Positions 25,970 through 34,487 of a stretch of 53,241 bases of DNA are shown here, piece by piece. The stretch comes from an uncultured Paraprevotella sp. (lineage in GTDB: Bacteria; Bacteroidota; Bacteroidia; Bacteroidales; Bacteroidaceae). The notes beneath the pieces are model-generated. The model searched no databases, was not told where the DNA came from, and was given only the letters and a program-made list of their open reading frames with translations. Positions within the stretch are counted from its first letter, which is position 1; every line of letters begins with the position of its first letter. The stretch spans positions 1 to 53,241 of the forward strand of contig CALUFQ010000017.1 of the NCBI GenBank assembly GCA_944319925.1, written 5' to 3'. Both the position numbers and the translations under genes were made by a program.

Positions 25970-27220
25970 TTATTCATCGCGAATGGCATCTATCGGCCTG
26001 ATGGACATGGCGCGGTAGGCCGGTGCCAACCCGGCCAGCAGGCCCAGGCATAACAACAGGAGGCATGCCCCGACGGCTTCCCCGAAGCTGATCTGGAAAT
26101 GTGCGGCGGCCTCGGGTGTGGAAAGCCCGGCTTCCACCGCATCAAGAAGGAACACGGCAAGTGTGATGCCGGCCATGCCTGCAAAGACGGTAAGCACCAT
26201 GCTTTCGGACAGGATTTGCCGGAGGATGTCGCCCGGTCGCGCCCCGATGGCGCGGCGGATGCCGATTTCCGTGGTGCGTTCCTTCACGGTCACCATCATG
26301 ATGTTGCTCACGCCGATGGCACCGGCGAGCAACGTGCCCAGCCCGACCATCCACCCAAGGATGCGGACTCCGGAGAACAGGTTGTCCATCATGCTGAACA
26401 TGGCTTCCGCGTTGACCTGCACCAAAGCCTGGCTGTCGTCGGGATGGATATAGTGTGCGCGCTTCACGACTTGCGCCACTTTTTCTTCCACCTCGCTGAT
26501 GGAATAGCCTTTCTTAACCGTATAGCACAAGAGCTGTACTTTCTGTCCGAGGTTATAATTCTGTTGCATGGTGGTGAACGGGATGATGACGGACGTTTCC
26601 GAACGTCCTTGCACGGAAATGTTGCCCGTGGACATGCTCACGCCGATAACCTGATAGTAGATGCCGTTGATTTTGACCGACTTCCCGCAAGGATTTCCGC
26701 CGCCGGGAAACAAAGTCTCATAAATACGCTTCCCGATGATGCACACCCGCCGCCGTTCCCTCACGTCCATGTCGTTCAGGTAGCGTCCGTGCGAAATCAA
26801 AGGCTCTTCGATCTTCCCGTATTCTGGATACAGTCCTTTGAGCGTGCCGTCGATGCTCCGTTCCTCATAAATGATGTTTATTCCCCACCGGGCCTGGCTC
26901 GGCGTGATGACCTCCACTTCGCCCACACTGCGGCGTATGCGCTCCACATCGGCATTTTCCAAGTCCCAGGTGCGGCCTTGCTGGAAACCTTTATAGGCTT
27001 TCCCTGTCTTGTTCGAACCGATGAAGCCGGAATTGGTGGCAAAGCCTTCGAACTCGCGCGAGAGCATTTGCTGCATGCCTTGCGCCCCGCCCATGAGGGC
27101 TACCAGCATGAAGATGCCCCAAAAGATGCCGAAGGCGGTCAGCAGGCTGCGCGTCTTGTTCCGCGTGAGGGTCACGAGGATTTCTTCCCAAACGTCTAAG
27201 TCGAACCTTTTCATCGTCAT
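25970..27220 (-). CDS. ABC transporter permease (MacB/FtsX type), second
   Basis: A 416-aa permease with an N-terminal membrane helix (about 20-45), a periplasmic MacB_PCD-type domain (about 50-280), and three C-terminal FtsX-type helices (about 285-405) with the conserved MMVTVKERTTEIGIRRAIGARPGDILRQIL loop near 310-340. It overlaps the first permease by 4 bp. It lacks an ATPase domain, so it would pair with the ATP-binding protein encoded upstream. Confidence 0.92.
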   Translation of the reverse strand: MTMKRFDLDVWEEILVTLTRNKTRSLLTAFGIFWGIFMLVALMGGAQGMQQMLSREFEGFATNSGFIGSNKTGKAYKGFQQGRTWDLENADVERIRRSVGEVEVITPSQARWGINIIYEERSIDGTLKGLYPEYGKIEEPLISHGRYLNDMDVRERRRVCIIGKRIYETLFPGGGNPCGKSVKINGIYYQVIGVSMSTGNISVQGRSETSVIIPFTTMQQNYNLGQKVQLLCYTVKKGYSISEVEEKVAQVVKRAHYIHPDDSQALVQVNAEAMFSMMDNLFSGVRILGWMVGLGTLLAGAIGVSNIMMVTVKERTTEIGIRRAIGARPGDILRQILSESMVLTVFAGMAGITLAVFLLDAVEAGLSTPEAAAHFQISFGEAVGACLLLLCLGLLAGLAPAYRAMSIRPIDAIRDE

Positions 27221-28467
27221 TCTGCTCTAAGTGCTTCTATCGGACGTATCCTCACCGCCTTCAATGCCGGGAAAAGCCCGGCCAGCGTCCCGGCTACAAT
27301 CAAGGTCAGCGTGGCCTGGATGGCGACGGACAAATCCACAGTGGGGTCTTCGAACACGGTCATGGCAAACACGCCGATGTCCACGGTCTGTTTACCCGCC
27401 ACGATGTTCATGTATTCCGTGACACCGATGCCCGCCACCATGCCGAGGTAGCCGAAAAAGGTCGTGATGGCGACGCTCTCCGAGATAATCAGCCACAGGA
27501 TGGAGCGCGGCCTGGCTCCCAAGGCTTTGCGGATGCCGAACTCGTGGGTGCGTTCGCGCACGGTAATCAGCATGATGTTGCTCACGCCCACAATGCCGCT
27601 CAGCAGGGTGAAGATGCCGATGACCCAGATGGCCACATGCAGGATTTGGGTGGCTGTCTGCTGCTGCAAGTATTGCGTGAACCGGTTCCATATCCAAATG
27701 GCTCCGTCATCAGTGGGGTCAAACTGTTTCTGCTGGCCGAGCACCCGGCGATAGTCTGCCTCAAAAGCCTTGTTTGCCTCCTCATCGGCCAGGTTCTTGG
27801 TGGTGAAAGTCACGTTATCGATGCTGTCGCCCTTGGCATAAACCGCCTGCAAAGTGGCAAACGGCACCAAGGCTGTGGGCGAAAAGCTGTTTTGGTCTTG
27901 GTAAATGCCGACAATCTGGTAGGCCACGCCGCTCGCATCCACGTAATGGCCGATGGGATTCGTTTGGGGAAACAAAGTACGGGCCGTCTTTTCGTGCAAC
28001 ACCATTACTTTCCGGCGTTCCGCCATGTCACGGGGGTTGATGAAGCGTCCTTCTTTCAACTTCACCGCTTCCAGTTCGGGATAGTTGGGGAAAACGCCGT
28101 CCACGGTGATGTCCACCCGTTCCCGTCCGTAGGCGAGCGTCACGCCCGCTTGGCTCGTAGTGGCTCCGACCGTGACGACTTGGTCGGGAAAAGCCGTAGC
28201 CGTGATTTCGCGGTCGCGGTCGTCAAGCGAGATATGCCGTCCTTCCTGCATGCCCTGATAAGGTTTCGCCGTGAAGCCGGGAAAAATCTTCATGGAGTTC
28301 ATCTTCATGTTGGCCGATTGTTTTTCGAAAGCATGGATCAGCCCGTTTCCCGCACCGAGCAGCACAATGAGCATGAAGATGCCCCACGCCACGGAAAAGC
28401 CGGTGAGCGCGGTGCGCAGTTTGTTGCGCATGATGGTACCGTAGATTTCTTGCAGCAGGTCTGTCAT
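27217..28467 (-). CDS. ABC transporter permease (MacB/FtsX type), first
   Basis: A 416-aa paralogue of the next gene with the same plan: one N-terminal helix (about 18-40), a periplasmic domain, and three C-terminal helices with MLITVRERTHEFGIRKALGARPRSILWLII near 310-340. Two different permeases in tandem suggest a heterodimeric pump. It is 9 bp downstream of the ATPase gene. Confidence 0.92.
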   Translation of the reverse strand: MTDLLQEIYGTIMRNKLRTALTGFSVAWGIFMLIVLLGAGNGLIHAFEKQSANMKMNSMKIFPGFTAKPYQGMQEGRHISLDDRDREITATAFPDQVVTVGATTSQAGVTLAYGRERVDITVDGVFPNYPELEAVKLKEGRFINPRDMAERRKVMVLHEKTARTLFPQTNPIGHYVDASGVAYQIVGIYQDQNSFSPTALVPFATLQAVYAKGDSIDNVTFTTKNLADEEANKAFEADYRRVLGQQKQFDPTDDGAIWIWNRFTQYLQQQTATQILHVAIWVIGIFTLLSGIVGVSNIMLITVRERTHEFGIRKALGARPRSILWLIISESVAITTFFGYLGMVAGIGVTEYMNIVAGKQTVDIGVFAMTVFEDPTVDLSVAIQATLTLIVAGTLAGLFPALKAVRIRPIEALRAE

Positions 28468-28476
28468 CGTGCACCG

Positions 28477-29196
28477 CTATTTCATGAACCCGCCTTGCCC
28501 GAACGGGGAGGCATGATGGTCCAGGTTGTTTTCAATCCGTTCAATCAGCCCGTCCTTGATGTGGATGAGTTTGTTGGTCTGGTTGGCCACTCCGCTTTCA
28601 TGGGTCACCACGACGATGGTCAGCCCCTCGTGGTCGTGCAGTTCCTTGAGAATGCCCATTACCTCCACCGAAGTTTTGCTGTCCAACGCGCCGGTCGGCT
28701 CGTCGGCCAGGATAATTTGCGGTTTGGCAATCAACGCGCGGGCGATGGCCACCCGTTGCTTTTGTCCGCCGGAAAGCTCGTTGGGCAAGTGGTGCGCCCA
28801 TTCCTTCAGCCCCAGCCTGTCCAGGTATTCCATGGCCAGCATGTTCCGCTTTCTCCTGCTCACGCCTTGGTAGAAAAGGGGAAGTGCCACGTTCTCCATC
28901 GCGTTCTTGAACGAGATGAGATTGAACGATTGGAAAATGAAACCAATCATCCGGTTGCGGTATTCAGCAGCGCGGTTTTCGCCCAGGTCGCGTATCAGCG
29001 TGCCGTTCAGGTAATATTCGCCTGAGTCGTAGTTGTCCAGGATGCCCAGGATGTTCAGCAAGGTCGATTTTCCGGAACCTGAAGCACCCATGATGGACAC
29101 GAACTCGCCTTTTTCGATGTGGAGGTCAATGCCTTTCAGCACATGGAGCGGCGCGCCGTTGTGGTAAGTCTTGTGGAGTCCTTTCAGCAGAATCAT
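28477..29196 (-). CDS. ABC transporter ATP-binding protein (MacB/LolD type)
   Basis: A 239-aa ATPase with Walker A GASGSGKS near 38-45, Q-loop FQSFNLI, signature LSGGQKQRVAIARALI near 140-155, and Walker B IILADEPTGALD near 161. This belongs to the LolD/MacB subfamily that powers FtsX-type permeases. The start used is the ATG at 29196 (MILLKGLHKTYH); the longer frame runs back into the GDPD gene. The GDPD gene ends 26 bp upstream, so the two could share a transcript. Confidence 0.94.
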   Translation of the reverse strand: MILLKGLHKTYHNGAPLHVLKGIDLHIEKGEFVSIMGASGSGKSTLLNILGILDNYDSGEYYLNGTLIRDLGENRAAEYRNRMIGFIFQSFNLISFKNAMENVALPLFYQGVSRRKRNMLAMEYLDRLGLKEWAHHLPNELSGGQKQRVAIARALIAKPQIILADEPTGALDSKTSVEVMGILKELHDHEGLTIVVVTHESGVANQTNKLIHIKDGLIERIENNLDHHASPFGQGGFMK

Positions 29197-29222
29197 GTGA
29201 GTCGGTAATTTGGTTTCGTCGT

Positions 29223-30137
29223 TCAACGTTTGGGGACGGGATAACCCAGCCATTCCATCACGCGGTCGGGACGGTTGGTGATGATGGCATCCACGCCCAA
29301 CCGCTTGAGCCTTTCTGCCTCTTTCCGGTCGTCCACAGTCCACGGGACGATTTCCATGCCTTTCGCCCGTGCCGCCCGCATCATGTCTTTGGTCAGCAAG
29401 CGGCTTTCCGGACTGAACACCTGCGGGATGAAGTCCAGCCGCGACATCATCTCCTCGAATGAGGCCACGGAGTCTTCCACCAGATAGGACAAACGCACCG
29501 AAGGATAACGCTCGTGCAGGTAATTCAACGTGCGCGGGTCAAAGCATTGCACTAGCAAGCGGTCGCCCAAGTCCTTAGACAACATCACCTGCATGCAGAG
29601 GTCGGCATACGTGCGGTAGTCCGGCGAAAACACACCGTCCTTGGCGGGGTCGGACTTGATTTCGATGTTGTAGCGCACCGTGTCCTTGGTGGCCTTGGCC
29701 GTGTTTTCCACATTGTCTATCAAATCGGACAACAAGGGGATGCGGCATGGCATGTTGACCCGTCCCGGATAGTCCGGATTGGGCTTGCTGCCCACATCGT
29801 ACAGGCGCAGACTGTCGTAATCCATGCCGTAAATGCGGTAATCCTTGTCCTTATCCGCCGGGATTTCTTTGCCCTCGGGTGTCAACGCCTTTGCGGTGTT
29901 CAGGTAAGCATCATGCGACACGACCACGCAGCTGTCTTTCGTCACCTGCAAGTCCAGTTCCATGACGGGCACTCCGATGCGCACGGCGTTCACCATGGCC
30001 TCGATGGTATTTTCCGGATAAAGCGCCGCCCCGCCGCGGTGGGCATGGACGAGGGGCAGTTTTTCTTCGCCATTACCACAACCTGTTGCCAATACCGCGC
30101 ACAAGGCGTAAAGGGTAAAACGTGTTTTGAGTTTCAT
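29223..30137 (-). CDS. Glycerophosphodiester phosphodiesterase, lipoprotein
   Basis: A 304-aa GDPD. A lipoprotein signal ends in ATGC near residues 17-20. The catalytic start HAHRGGAALYPENTIEAM lies near 31-48, with the metal Glu/Asp in VMELDLQVTKD near 58 and the second His in SHDAYLN near 74. It hydrolyses glycerophosphodiesters from phospholipid turnover to glycerol-3-phosphate. Read on the same strand as the ABC efflux operon, 26 bp before it. Confidence 0.92.
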   Translation of the reverse strand: MKLKTRFTLYALCAVLATGCGNGEEKLPLVHAHRGGAALYPENTIEAMVNAVRIGVPVMELDLQVTKDSCVVVSHDAYLNTAKALTPEGKEIPADKDKDYRIYGMDYDSLRLYDVGSKPNPDYPGRVNMPCRIPLLSDLIDNVENTAKATKDTVRYNIEIKSDPAKDGVFSPDYRTYADLCMQVMLSKDLGDRLLVQCFDPRTLNYLHERYPSVRLSYLVEDSVASFEEMMSRLDFIPQVFSPESRLLTKDMMRAARAKGMEIVPWTVDDRKEAERLKRLGVDAIITNRPDRVMEWLGYPVPKR

Positions 30138-30173
30138 TTCTATTCCTTATATTTATAGGGGATTCCGAATGTG

Positions 30174-30204
30174 CAAATATAGTGAAAGGTGAACGGCGAG
30201 ACAA
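30174..30204 (-). promoter_or_regulatory. Promoter for the GDPD and ABC efflux genes
   Basis: Minus strand: TTG (complement of 30202-30204), 20-bp spacer, TATATTTG (complement of 30174-30181). It lies 37 bp before the GDPD start. Confidence 0.65.
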
Positions 30205-30214
30205 GGAAAATTCG

Positions 30215-31798
30215 TCATTTCTCAGTTACTCTTTCCAAATCGAAGTCCGTAGCCGAGAACCACGTGCCGTCCCAACGTCCGCTGCGCACGTTGCTCACTC
30301 CGTAGCGCACCACGCTGTCCGTGCCCACCACGATGCCATCTATCGCCACGCGGCTCCATCCATATCCTTTCCCTTTGTTTGCCGCCTTAATGCCCATGAT
30401 GTCCATGCCTGCCGGTGCGGCACCTTGATGAAGGAATTTTTGAACTTCCTGCCAGATTTCCCCTCCTTCATCGCCATACGCCGGCACTTCGGCCCGCCGT
30501 TCTTTGTTCCCGCTGATGGCGAAAATCTCACAGCCACGCCCGTCTGTGCGTGCCGCAGCTTCCAGCCGGTATGTGCCGGGGGACACGCGGACTGTCCGTT
30601 CCAGTTCGTAGGCCATTTCAGGGCTTCGGCTCCAAGCGTCGATATATTGCAAGTGTCCTTTGCCTTGGATATAATATTCCCCGCTTTTGACATAAGTGTC
30701 GCAATGCTCATGCCGGAGAACTTTCCAGCCTTCAGATTCCAAGACGTTCAGTTCGCGCCGGGCGCGGAGCGAATGTTCCCGTGTGCTTTGTGTGATGCGC
30801 TCAGGAACAAACGAGAAGACAAGCGCAATGGCCGAAGCTATCCAGACCACGACGAGCGCAACGCGTTTCCATGAAGTCAATGAGCGTACTCTCCCCGCCA
30901 TGCGCATGAGCGTATGGATACCTATAAATAAGGTAGTGGAGACAAGCACCGTGAAACTGAAGACGACCATCCAAACATGACCTTGGAAGTCATGGCCGGC
31001 AAGGAAACCGGGCATGGGCGAACCAATGAACAGGTTCATCAAGCCGGCAAGTCCGTATAAGCCCAATATGATGAAAACAAAGAACAGCGCGGCGATGCAA
31101 AACAAGAGAATGCCGCAGACGACAATGACGAGACAACCTTTCAACACGACGGCAAAAAGTTCGAACATCCTGTTCAGACAACCTTTTCGGGTTTCCGGTG
31201 CGGTGGCATATTTCCCGGCTTTCCGTGCGCCTTGCATGATTTCGTCGCGCAGGTTCTTCATGTTCACCGGACGCCCTTGCATGCGCAGGCGGTCTTCCGG
31301 AGTGCAGGCTTCGGGCACGATGACCAAGAGTATGAGATAGACGAGCACGATGATTCCTCCCGAGAACCAAGTGAGGAGAATCCACAGCAAGCGTACCCAC
31401 AAGGCATCGATGCCGAAATAGCTGGCCATGCCCGATGCCACGCCGCCCAGCATTTTGTCATCCGGGTTGCGGAACAGTTTCTTGCGCACGTTCCCTTTGT
31501 GTTCTTCCTTGCCGCTTTCTTCCAAGGATTCGTCTTCTCCGTCCATTTCCTCCGGGTTGCCGATGCGGGCGATGATGTCCTGCACGTGTTCCATCGTGAT
31601 GGCCTCCACGCCGGAAGCCTTCAGCTCGGCGAACAGTTCGGCCACGCGCCTTTCAATGTCTTCCGCGATTTCTTCCCCGCCGTCTTTGTGCGAGAAGTAG
31701 CGGCGCATGTGGCTTTGGTATTGGTTCAGCAAGTCATAGGCATCCTCGTCGATGGCATAGAGTGCGCCGTACATGTTGATGGTGATGTTCTTTTTCAT
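30215..31798 (-). CDS. PspC-domain membrane protein
   Basis: A 527-aa protein with a soluble N-terminal part (1-100; charged), a PspC domain (about 105-165, FRNPDDKMLGGVASGMASYFGIDALWVRLLWILLTW), then several membrane helices (about 220-350) and a C-terminal beta-rich region (about 360-527) with no assigned family. PspC domains are linked to envelope-stress response. The gene is directly downstream of the PadR regulator (28 bp), a pairing that recurs in Bacteroidales. Confidence 0.87.
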   Translation of the reverse strand: MKKNITINMYGALYAIDEDAYDLLNQYQSHMRRYFSHKDGGEEIAEDIERRVAELFAELKASGVEAITMEHVQDIIARIGNPEEMDGEDESLEESGKEEHKGNVRKKLFRNPDDKMLGGVASGMASYFGIDALWVRLLWILLTWFSGGIIVLVYLILLVIVPEACTPEDRLRMQGRPVNMKNLRDEIMQGARKAGKYATAPETRKGCLNRMFELFAVVLKGCLVIVVCGILLFCIAALFFVFIILGLYGLAGLMNLFIGSPMPGFLAGHDFQGHVWMVVFSFTVLVSTTLFIGIHTLMRMAGRVRSLTSWKRVALVVVWIASAIALVFSFVPERITQSTREHSLRARRELNVLESEGWKVLRHEHCDTYVKSGEYYIQGKGHLQYIDAWSRSPEMAYELERTVRVSPGTYRLEAAARTDGRGCEIFAISGNKERRAEVPAYGDEGGEIWQEVQKFLHQGAAPAGMDIMGIKAANKGKGYGWSRVAIDGIVVGTDSVVRYGVSNVRSGRWDGTWFSATDFDLERVTEK

Positions 31799-31826
31799 TG
31801 TTGTTTGAATTTGAAGGTTAAGGCAA

Positions 31827-32186
31827 TCAGTCCGTTGAAGATGGCGGGATGTCTGTCGGGGATTCCGCCTTCAGATGGGCCACCGTGGTGGCCAGTTCGT
31901 TCCATGCGCTGTCCAGACCGCCCAGGAACGCCTCACCCTCGGTCGTGAGGGCATAATACTTGCGCGGCGGGCCTTGGGTGGACTCGCGCCATTCGTAACT
32001 CAGCAACCCGTCCTTTTTCAACCGGGTGAGCAACGGGTAGAGCGTCCCCTCCACGACAATCAGGTCGGCCTCTTTCAGCCGCGCGATGATGTCCGAAGCA
32101 TACGAAGGCTCCCTGCGGAGCAACAACATGACGCAATACTCCAGCATTCCTTTCCGCATCTGTGATTTTGCATTGTCCACATTCAT
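31827..32186 (-). CDS. PadR-family transcriptional regulator
   Basis: A 119-aa PadR winged-helix protein: MRKGMLEYCVMLLLRREPSYASDIIARLKEADLIVVEGTLYPLLTRLKKDGLLSYEW with the wing ESTQGPPRKYYALTTEG. PadR proteins are repressors that usually control the gene next to them, here pspC. The ATG at 32186 (MNVDNAKSQMRKG) is preferred; an ATG two codons upstream is possible. A palindrome overlaps the promoter before it. Confidence 0.92.
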   Translation of the reverse strand: MNVDNAKSQMRKGMLEYCVMLLLRREPSYASDIIARLKEADLIVVEGTLYPLLTRLKKDGLLSYEWRESTQGPPRKYYALTTEGEAFLGGLDSAWNELATTVAHLKAESPTDIPPSSTD

Positions 32187-32242
32187 AGGCATCTGTCCTT
32201 TTATTAGGGAACATGTCCGGCCGGAACTCTTTTCCCCCGGCA

Positions 32243-32281
32243 CAAAAATAGGCAATACATCGGAACTATGCAATACATAGT
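32243..32281 (-). promoter_or_regulatory. padR promoter with candidate operator
   Basis: Minus strand: TTG (complement of 32271-32273), 20 bp, TATTTTTG (complement of 32243-32250). The palindrome ACTATG-N5-CATAGT at 32265-32281 covers the -33 box, and ATGTATTGC recurs nearby on the minus strand. This is where a PadR repressor would block its own promoter; binding is inferred. Confidence 0.6.
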
Positions 32282-32356
32282 AGTATATATTTTAGGAAAA
32301 AGTTGCAAAAAGCGGGAAAAACGGACTGTGGAATGCCCATATCCGCCCTTTTTTAC

Positions 32357-32364
32357 TAACTTTG
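32357..32364 (+). promoter_or_regulatory. Possible -7 box before the foldback element
   Basis: TAACTTTG fits TAnnTTTG and points rightward into the foldback (32447-32645), which no protein gene occupies. The -33 box is weak. If active it would make a structured RNA. Confidence 0.35.
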
Positions 32365-32446
32365 CCTTGCACATTGCCGCAGAAGGCCCAAGGGAGGGCA
32401 TGGGACATGTGCATGATTATATGGAGAAGACGTTTACAGGCGTCTG

Positions 32447-32645
32447 GCTTTCGAAATTCAAAACTTCGCAACTTTTGACCTGTCGGAAGAACAAATGGCA
32501 ACCAGTGGCGTCCTCGTGGTGTGTATATCCACGTGCCGTTTCTTCCGCTTGCGGGAGAAAGACACGTCATATACATATCGGCGTGGGCTTTCTGCGTTGT
32601 CCGTTCTCGACAGGTGGGCATGCGAAGGCCTTGAATTTCAGAACG
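32447..32645. repeat. Foldback element of about 200 bp (imperfect giant palindrome)
   Basis: The left half folds onto the right half around a centre near 32549. Paired segments from inside out are TTTCTTCCGC with GCGGGAGAAA, ACGTG with CACGT, TGTATAT with ATATACA, CCTGTCGGAAGAAC with GTTCTCGACAGG, and GAAATTCAAAACTTCGCA with TGCGAAGGCCTTGAATTTC. The order is kept throughout, so it is one nested structure and not chance hairpins. It lies between padR and the HTH gene, where no coding frame is credible. A decayed foldback transposon or a structured RNA are both possible; 32646-32745 shows nothing further. Confidence 0.65.
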
Positions 32646-32745
32646 GGCGAAAGTAAGATTCCCGCGCCTTTTTCGTATATATCTGTTCCGAAGAAATCCA
32701 TGAAAACAGCCTGTCGGGAGTCCGGGCACGGAAGGAGGCGGACGC

Positions 32746-32970
32746 ATGCTCCACATCGGGCGGCATATCAGCCGGACGCTCCACGAACAGGGGCGTACGG
32801 TAACCTGGTTTGCAAGACAATTGTGTTGCACCCGTCCCAACGTATATAAGATTTTCGCCAAGGAGAATATTGACGTGTCCCTTCTTTGGCGCATTTCCTG
32901 CATCCTCGGGCACGACTTTTTCCAAGACCTCTCGCAATCCGTGCGGGAGGATGAACGTTTCCAACCGTAA
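32746..32970 (+). CDS. Small helix-turn-helix protein (XRE-like)
   Basis: A 74-aa protein: an opening helix MLHIGRHISRTLHEQGRTVTWFA, then a helix-turn-helix-like segment (about 22-50, RQLCCTRPNVYKIFAKENIDVSLLWRISCILGHDFF) and a short acidic tail. The pattern of a single HTH with VTWFARxLxCxRxNVYKIF is one seen repeatedly in Bacteroides and Prevotella. Its partner and target are unknown. Codon use is like that of the neighbours. There is no nearby operon partner. Confidence 0.75.
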   Translation: MLHIGRHISRTLHEQGRTVTWFARQLCCTRPNVYKIFAKENIDVSLLWRISCILGHDFFQDLSQSVREDERFQP

Positions 32971-33055
32971 CCGGATTACCACGCTGTATCCGGATTGGCA
33001 TCATTTCCGTATTCCATGCAGCACCGCATCGCCCCTATCTTTTCTTGCTTTTCAG

Positions 33056-33063
33056 CTAAATTT
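33056..33063 (+). promoter_or_regulatory. -7 box for the lipoprotein gene
   Basis: TAAATTTG fits TAnnTTTG and lies 30 bp before the ATG at 33094. The -33 box is not clear. Confidence 0.45.
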
Positions 33064-33093
33064 GCAAATTGTAACAAATTAAACGATTGAAAT

Positions 33094-34095
33094 ATGAAAG
33101 GTATTTTTGGAATTTTATGGCCGGTGTGCGCATTGGCATTCGGCTTGGTCGCTTTCACAGCTTGTGGGGACGACGAAGAAGAGAACAATGGCGGCGACGG
33201 CGGTAATGGTGGTGGAAGCGGAACCGTGCCTTCGGTATCTGAGGCCGGTATCACGCATCCTGTGTCCTCCATTTGGTACGCCGACGGCTTTTTGTCGCAG
33301 TTTAATTACTCTGACGGGGTGTTGACCGGCGGATATGACGCGGAGTATCTTGGCGCAAACGTCACGATTAACCAGTCTCCGCTCGAAATCGTCGCCCATG
33401 AGGAATCCAACGAAGGCGGTTACTATGAACTTTTCGAAATGCGCTATTACAATATCCAAACCAACAGCCGCGGAGCCATCACCCGGACGGATACTTCATG
33501 GAAAAATGCGTATGGATATGGCGACGAAAGGGAAGAAATCAACCTCACCGGGTCGCTGACAGGGGAATACGACGCAGAGGGATATCTGACTAAAGTAGTG
33601 ACCCGTTCCGAGATGAACGAATACGGCATGGTTTATACCCTCGAAAATGTCTTTGAGTTCACATGGCAGGACGGCAATTTGATGGGAGAAAAGATTGAGT
33701 ATAAGATGAACGGTGAAATCAGCGAAACTCAAGTCTATACCTATACATACGCCGAGAATGCGCCGGTGAACAGCGGTATCTTCATGCCCGATTTCGTTTT
33801 GGACAGTGATGTCATATACTATGCGGGATTTTGGGGAAAGACCACCAAGAATATCCCGACTTCCTGCAGTTGGACTGATGAATACGGCACTCATACAGAA
33901 TACTATACTGTGGAAATGGACGGGCAAGGACGTATTACGTCATTGACTGAAGAAAGGCATAATCACACATTCTATTATGGCTATCCGGACACGGGCATCA
34001 ATGCCCCGACGAATCGAAGCATTGCCAAGAAGAGCCAAAGGTGCCAGGCTTTCCAACGGATGTGGGCACCACAGCTTTCCCATATCCGGCATTGA
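33094..34095 (+). CDS. Lipoprotein of unknown function
   Basis: A 333-aa protein with a lipoprotein signal (AFTAC near residues 20-24) followed by a Asp/Glu/Asn/Gly-rich linker (DDEEENNGGDGGNGGG), as in surface-exposed Bacteroidales lipoproteins. The rest (about 50-300) is beta-rich, Tyr-rich, with repeated short strands (YDAEGYLTKV, MDGQGRITSLTEE) reminiscent of YD-type or DUF4595-like repeats; I do not assign a family. The last roughly 30 residues turn basic and unlike the rest (KKSQRCQAFQRMW), so a frameshift near 34010 cannot be excluded. A terminator follows. It is one of the few genes here with lower GC. Confidence 0.75.
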   Translation: MKGIFGILWPVCALAFGLVAFTACGDDEEENNGGDGGNGGGSGTVPSVSEAGITHPVSSIWYADGFLSQFNYSDGVLTGGYDAEYLGANVTINQSPLEIVAHEESNEGGYYELFEMRYYNIQTNSRGAITRTDTSWKNAYGYGDEREEINLTGSLTGEYDAEGYLTKVVTRSEMNEYGMVYTLENVFEFTWQDGNLMGEKIEYKMNGEISETQVYTYTYAENAPVNSGIFMPDFVLDSDVIYYAGFWGKTTKNIPTSCSWTDEYGTHTEYYTVEMDGQGRITSLTEERHNHTFYYGYPDTGINAPTNRSIAKKSQRCQAFQRMWAPQLSHIRH

Positions 34096-34121
34096 GAAAT
34101 TCATACCAATGTAGCTTGGGG

Positions 34122-34167
34122 ATGGCGGGACGACTTTTTTCGGAAAGCGTCGCCGCCATTCTTTTTT
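34122..34167 (+). terminator. Terminator after the lipoprotein gene
   Basis: ATGGCGGGACG pairs with CGTCGCCGCCAT, with a CTTT/AAAG inner stem and a following run of T (CTTTTTT). Confidence 0.75.
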
Positions 34168-34311
34168 GCAGTCAATTAGAAATGAACGCGAAATTCAAGG
34201 AGCAAATTCAACGGGAATTTAATATACTGCACAAATTCATGCCGCGCGCAGTGGAATGAAAGTCCATGAATGCATCGACACCAAAATCCGAGCTGAAGCA
34301 TAATTGGGACA

Positions 34312-34429
34312 CCGTTCCCCGTTATATTTCTACTGCTCCCAAAAATCGGCATGGAGGACAAAAAAAGTTTCTTTTTCTTCAGGGTCGCCAAACTATGAGG
34401 TTATCCCCACTGAATTTCTACTGCGCCCC
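34312..34429 (+). repeat. Two solo copies of the roughly 27-bp repeat-edge motif
   Basis: The motif at 34312-34339 (CCGTTCCCC then TTTCTACTGCTCC) is almost identical to 44097-44122, the edge of long-repeat copy 3. A second, more diverged copy is at 34401-34429 (TTATCCCC, then ATTTCTACTGCGCCCC), closer to the 22584-22612 copy. The stretch 34168-34433 otherwise contains no credible gene; a 72-aa frame at 34041-34259 overlaps the lipoprotein and terminator and is rejected. Confidence 0.6.
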
Positions 34430-34433
34430 AAAA

Positions 34434-34472
34434 AAGGATGCCCCTTTGCAGAAGCATCCTCTTTTTTGGAAA
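34434..34472 (-). terminator. Terminator after the SDR gene
   Basis: AAAAAGGATGC pairs with GCATCCTCTTTTTT around a 12-nt loop. On the minus strand it lies just past the SDR stop and ends in T; it is A/T flanked on both sides and could serve both strands. Confidence 0.7.
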
Positions 34473-34487
34473 AAGGTATTTTTCCCC

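Noticed and set aside
34041-34259. 72-aa frame after the lipoprotein gene
   Set aside because: It overlaps the lipoprotein end and runs through an intrinsic terminator; retained only as a hint of a possible frameshift.
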